Shown: positions 60,880-64,000 of the stretch, piece by piece | Numbering within the stretch: the first letter of the stretch is position 1 | Layout of the letters: every line of letters starts with the position of its first letter | NCBI RefSeq assembly: GCF_040939455.1 | Contig: NC_134104.1 | Location: 11,245,501-11,309,500, forward strand | Source: Microcebus murinus | Lineage: Eukaryota; Chordata; Mammalia; Primates; Cheirogaleidae | Length of the DNA: 64,000 nt | Reading direction: 5' to 3' | Program-made: the position numbers and the translations under genes | Notes under the pieces: model-generated | Told to the model about the DNA's origin: nothing | Databases searched by the model: none | The model's input: the letters and a program-made list of their open reading frames with translations, nothing else

Positions 60880-61400
60880 ACAGTAGATTTTTTATTGTAA
60901 AAGTAATTCCTGTTAATTGTAAAAGAAATTAATAAGTACCATGAACAAAGTAAAAATCTGCTTAATCCCACCATTCAGAGATAAACACTATTAACATGTG
61001 GCCAGCATTTTCCAAACATTTTTTTCTCTTCCTCTCGCTCTCTTGCTCACACACAATTATTTATACTTAAGATCATATTATTCGTGAATTCTACAAACTG
61101 CCATGGGCCTCTTTCTCTAATTACCTATCTAATCAATGAAAGCTCCAGATCCTGTTTTCAAATCATTTCAGATTATTTCATATGCAGATCATTGTCATGG
61201 CTACATAGTGTTTTACTGTAAATTCATAGCAAAATTTGCTAAACTCATCCAATAAGGGTGGGCATTTTGGTTGATTCCCATTTGGTTTTAATGCTAAACG
61301 CAACTTTGTGATGAATATCCTGATGAATAAATCTTTAAGCCCTTATGCCGTGCCTATGCAAAATAAATTCTGGAAGAATTGCTGGCTCAGAGGGTAGGCT
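60880..61400 (-). mobile_element. Old L1/HAL1-type fragment, antisense
   Basis: 'cttaatcccaccattcagag', 'ataaacactattaacatgtg', 'ggctacatagtgttttactg' and 'aagaattgctggctcagagg' follow the inverted order of old L1 ends. Confidence 0.7.
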
Positions 61401-61510
61401 CATTAATAATTTATATACTATAGATAGTATATATAACATATAATGCACACATACTATATAATATATGTTATTATAAAATTATATACATGTAATATAAATA
61501 TATAACATTT
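61400..61510. repeat. AT-rich low complexity
   Basis: Dense TATA/TAATA words. Confidence 0.9.
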
Positions 61511-61947
61511 GCAAGGGACTTTTATGAACCCAGAAGGTTTAGATGTATTCAGTCCTTAGGCGTTGAAAAGAGGCAACCATGTCTTTTAGATACAGTACAT
61601 AATTTTTTCATTCAAGCCATGGGTATATGAAATTCCCCAGAGACCCACTAACAATAAGTGCCTCAACCCTCTAAACCCTGCAACAGGCTTATATCAAACC
61701 TCTTATGAGAACTTTCTTTAAGGTGGGGAGCAGAGAAGGGAGCAAGCCTTCATTAACAAAGAAGGAAGGAGGAAACTTCCTGCATTGGAAAACGACTAGG
61801 CTGTGCTCCATGATGGTAGCATATATCTAGACCTGAAGGGGGGAAAATGTTGCATTTTGCAGGAGGTAAGTTTGGGTATCAAGAACCGAGTTCTTAAGTT
61901 GAGGGCAGATTTTAAAAAAATAGGACACTGTTTCACTCTAGGAAAGA
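61511..61947. other. Unassigned sequence
   Basis: No feature recognised. Confidence 0.4.
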
Positions 61948-61980
61948 TTTTGTTTTGTTTTGTTTTGTTTTGCTGCTGCT
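61948..61980. repeat. (TTTTG)n then (CTG)n
   Basis: Five TTTTG units followed by 'ctgctgct'. Confidence 0.95.
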
Positions 61981-62137
61981 TCTTTTTCTTTCTGGTGCCA
62001 ATCTGATTATGACTACTCTGTTCTAGTTGACCTTTTGAAGCTTTTTTCTCCCCCATAATTTGGGAGAATTAAAAATTATAGCCTCCATGAATAAATATAA
62101 CTCTTAGCTCCTTGTTATTAACTAAATGCAATCGGAG

Positions 62138-62181
62138 AATAAATACAGTGAGTGTTCACAAAAAAAAAAAAAAAAAAAAAA
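62138..62181 (+). other. AATAAA signal followed by poly(A)22: retrocopy-like 3' end
   Basis: AATAAA at 62138-62143 lies 16 bp before a pure A22 run (62160-62181), the layout of a reverse-transcribed mRNA end. I do not recognise a parent transcript upstream and found no target duplication by eye, so origin is open. Confidence 0.4.
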
Positions 62182-63440
62182 GTGAAGAATAGAAAATTGT
62201 TTAAGTGGCCAAAGAAACTTTATCCTATTGTGTTGCAGGCCAAGCTATACCAGCTATATGTAAATGTAAGCAGTGGCCTGTGTTCATGTGTCCACTTTGA
62301 AGTTGCCATCTGAATTTAATTCTGCCTTTGTGATTAAATCAGGCCATTACGTTTAATCTCACTTAATAGTAAGAAACGTCCTTTGTTGTTTTCTATAGGC
62401 AACATATTCTGCCCCTAACATATACAGCTTGGTATTCACACTTTACTATTAATCCCCGATGGCTGGTAATTGCTTCATCTCCAAGCCCTCTGTCCAATTC
62501 ACAAGGGGCTGATTGCAACTATTCTTCCCCTATACATTAATGCACTGTTTGGGTCTTGCTTCTTTGGCTCAGTGAACCCTATCAAGCTGTCCACATTTTC
62601 TGGGCATGTGGGTGTATTGTGAAATGTTAAATTAAATTCTGTGTTGACCCCCCTAAATGCCAGAATCTATTAGCCCCTGCAACTTAGCTGATTGACAAGT
62701 GGGACTACTTTTCCACTCAAAATCCTGCTATCAAAAACAACAACAACAACAACAGGCTGAATATTTTGTTTCTAGGCAGAGTCTGGGGTCTTCTTACTTT
62801 TTATTAACCTGTTCATGGCCACGGCAGGACCAATTGCATTATCATTACGATGCTGTTTCATTGATCTTCCATTTGTCTGCTTTATCATTTCTCTGGGAAA
62901 AATTATCAGACCCCCAGAGAAGCACCATTCATTGCTTTAAGGTTTGAAATTTATTAGTTTTGTTTTTTTTCCAAAAATGTTTTGGATGGTGAATTGTAGG
63001 GCTTTCTCCGCTTGTTATCTGTGACATGAATTGCTCAGGCATAGAGATCTCAGAAGGCAAAATACCAGTTGGATGAACAGCATTATGTCTTTCCTTTTTG
63101 CACCTAAGGTAACAGATATGGTTAATTTTCAAGTTAAGCTTTACAAAGAAAAGAAGCTTTTCTTTCTCTTACCCATTCATTAGACCAGCAATAGTTACCA
63201 AGCTTTTCATTGTGCTAAATTAGGGATACTATCATTATCAATTTGACTTTGTGGTTCTAAAAGTATTATTAGCTGCTTGTGTATAATTCATATTAACCAC
63301 AATATAGTACCTAGCGTTAGAACAATAGGCAGAGCACATACACAACCATCTCCTTCCATCAATAGCTGAGCCCAGGCTTACACAATTTCAGCCTCCCCGC
63401 TCTGTTGGTGCTTTTAGGAAATCAACATGACTATTTTAAT
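62182..63440. other. Repeat-poor block, candidate conserved non-coding element
   Basis: No transposon recognised. Words of interest are 'tgattgaca' (62689-62697, PBX/MEIS-like), 'tacattaatgcac' and 'ccaattgcattatcattac'. A (CAA)6 run sits at 62736-62754. Enhancer character is inferred. Confidence 0.35.
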
Positions 63441-63829
63441 TTTATTTCTCATTTTGAAAGCAATTTCATAAAAGTAATTTTATTTTTTATATATTATATA
63501 ACTATAAAGTATATGATATATACTTATACAGGTAATAATTATATAAAAGTTATCTTACATTTGTCATAGAAAAATCATAAAAGTTTAGAAGAACTAAAGA
63601 AAAACAAAAATCATTCCAAATCCCACAGATATAGCTGCTGTTATAAGTTCGGTGTGTTTTCAAGAGATACTTTTCTTCTGTAATTTACATATGAATAGAC
63701 TCATAACATATTAATATATAAAATTACACACATAGTGTTTTTGGGGGGCATTTCCAAGGTGTTTTATTAAATTAAATATTAAACTATTGAGGCATTGAGA
63801 AATGTGTGCCCTAGAATTAATAAGTTCTG
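63441..63829. other. AT-rich DNA with possible old L1 pieces
   Basis: 'aaatcattccaaatcccaca' and 'ttttcttctgtaatttacat' hint at an inverted L1M fragment. The 63480-63550 stretch is pure low complexity. Confidence 0.35.
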
Positions 63830-64000
63830 TTATATTTAAAATAAATTTTTTATTTTAGAATAATTTTAGATTTACAGAAAAGTTGCAAAAATAGTATGGA
63901 GAGCTCCTAGCTACCCTATCACCCAGTTTTCTCTGCTGTTAATATCTCACATAACCATGACACATTGGCTACAACTAAGAATTGCACATAATTAAAAAAA
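63830..64000 (-). mobile_element. L1 3' region, antisense, cut by window edge
   Basis: 'gaataattttagatttacag', 'aaaagttgcaaaaatagtat' and 'tgttaatatctcacataacc' are an inverted L1 3'-region order. It continues past the window. Confidence 0.7.

Overview
This window is primate nuclear DNA, most likely from a lemur or another strepsirrhine. The best evidence is three Alu elements (12.7, 39.9 and 59.0 kb) of the strepsirrhine type. In minus orientation they read 'gcgtcagcctagctcacagc', with 'gttggccaattaatttcttt' between the monomers. Older AluJ-like copies, MIR, L2, L1M, MLT1/MaLR LTRs, MER5A and a hAT element complete a normal mammalian repeat spectrum. Nothing in the window is bacterial, organellar or exogenous viral.

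I find no protein-coding gene that I can support. The long open frames all have trivial causes: they cross an Alu (39.4-40.5 kb), lie in a GGA-type simple repeat (18.55-19.1 kb), lie in L2 or LTR DNA, or sit in GC-rich DNA where stop codons are rare. I recognise no exon, processed pseudogene, tRNA, rRNA, snRNA or microRNA. The window is best read as intergenic or deep intronic sequence. I cannot name the locus.

Layout. 0-12 kb is dense in old repeats: antisense MaLR LTRs, a long antisense L2 split by a (GA)22 tract, and an L1 in two opposed pieces. 12.5-18.2 kb holds three Alus, L2, an MLT1 LTR and MIR. 18.55-18.94 kb is a nearly pure purine tract. 21.1-26.3 kb is poor in repeats and contains a CpG-rich block at 22.2-23.0 kb. 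28.5-32.4 kb has L2/MIR pieces and a repeat-free stretch at 29.6-30.5 kb. At 31.46-32.91 kb two 180-bp L1-derived arms face each other as an inverted repeat about 96% identical. 34.1-35.1 kb is an old L1 3' end, followed by a complete non-autonomous hAT transposon with a perfect 8-bp target duplication. 39.8-40.2 kb is an Alu that split one copy of a 30-bp tandem duplication. 43.9-50.7 kb is the longest repeat-poor block, with a tandem pair of POU octamers at 45.85 kb. 55.6-56.0 kb is a solo LTR. 57.84-58.53 kb meets CpG-island criteria by hand count. 59-61.4 kb holds two Alus and old L1. 62.2-63.3 kb is again repeat-poor.

Taken together, the two CpG-rich blocks, the repeat-poor blocks and the transcription-factor motif clusters suggest a regulatory landscape, such as enhancers around a developmental gene. 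That is an inference from composition. Cross-species alignment, which I cannot run, would decide it.
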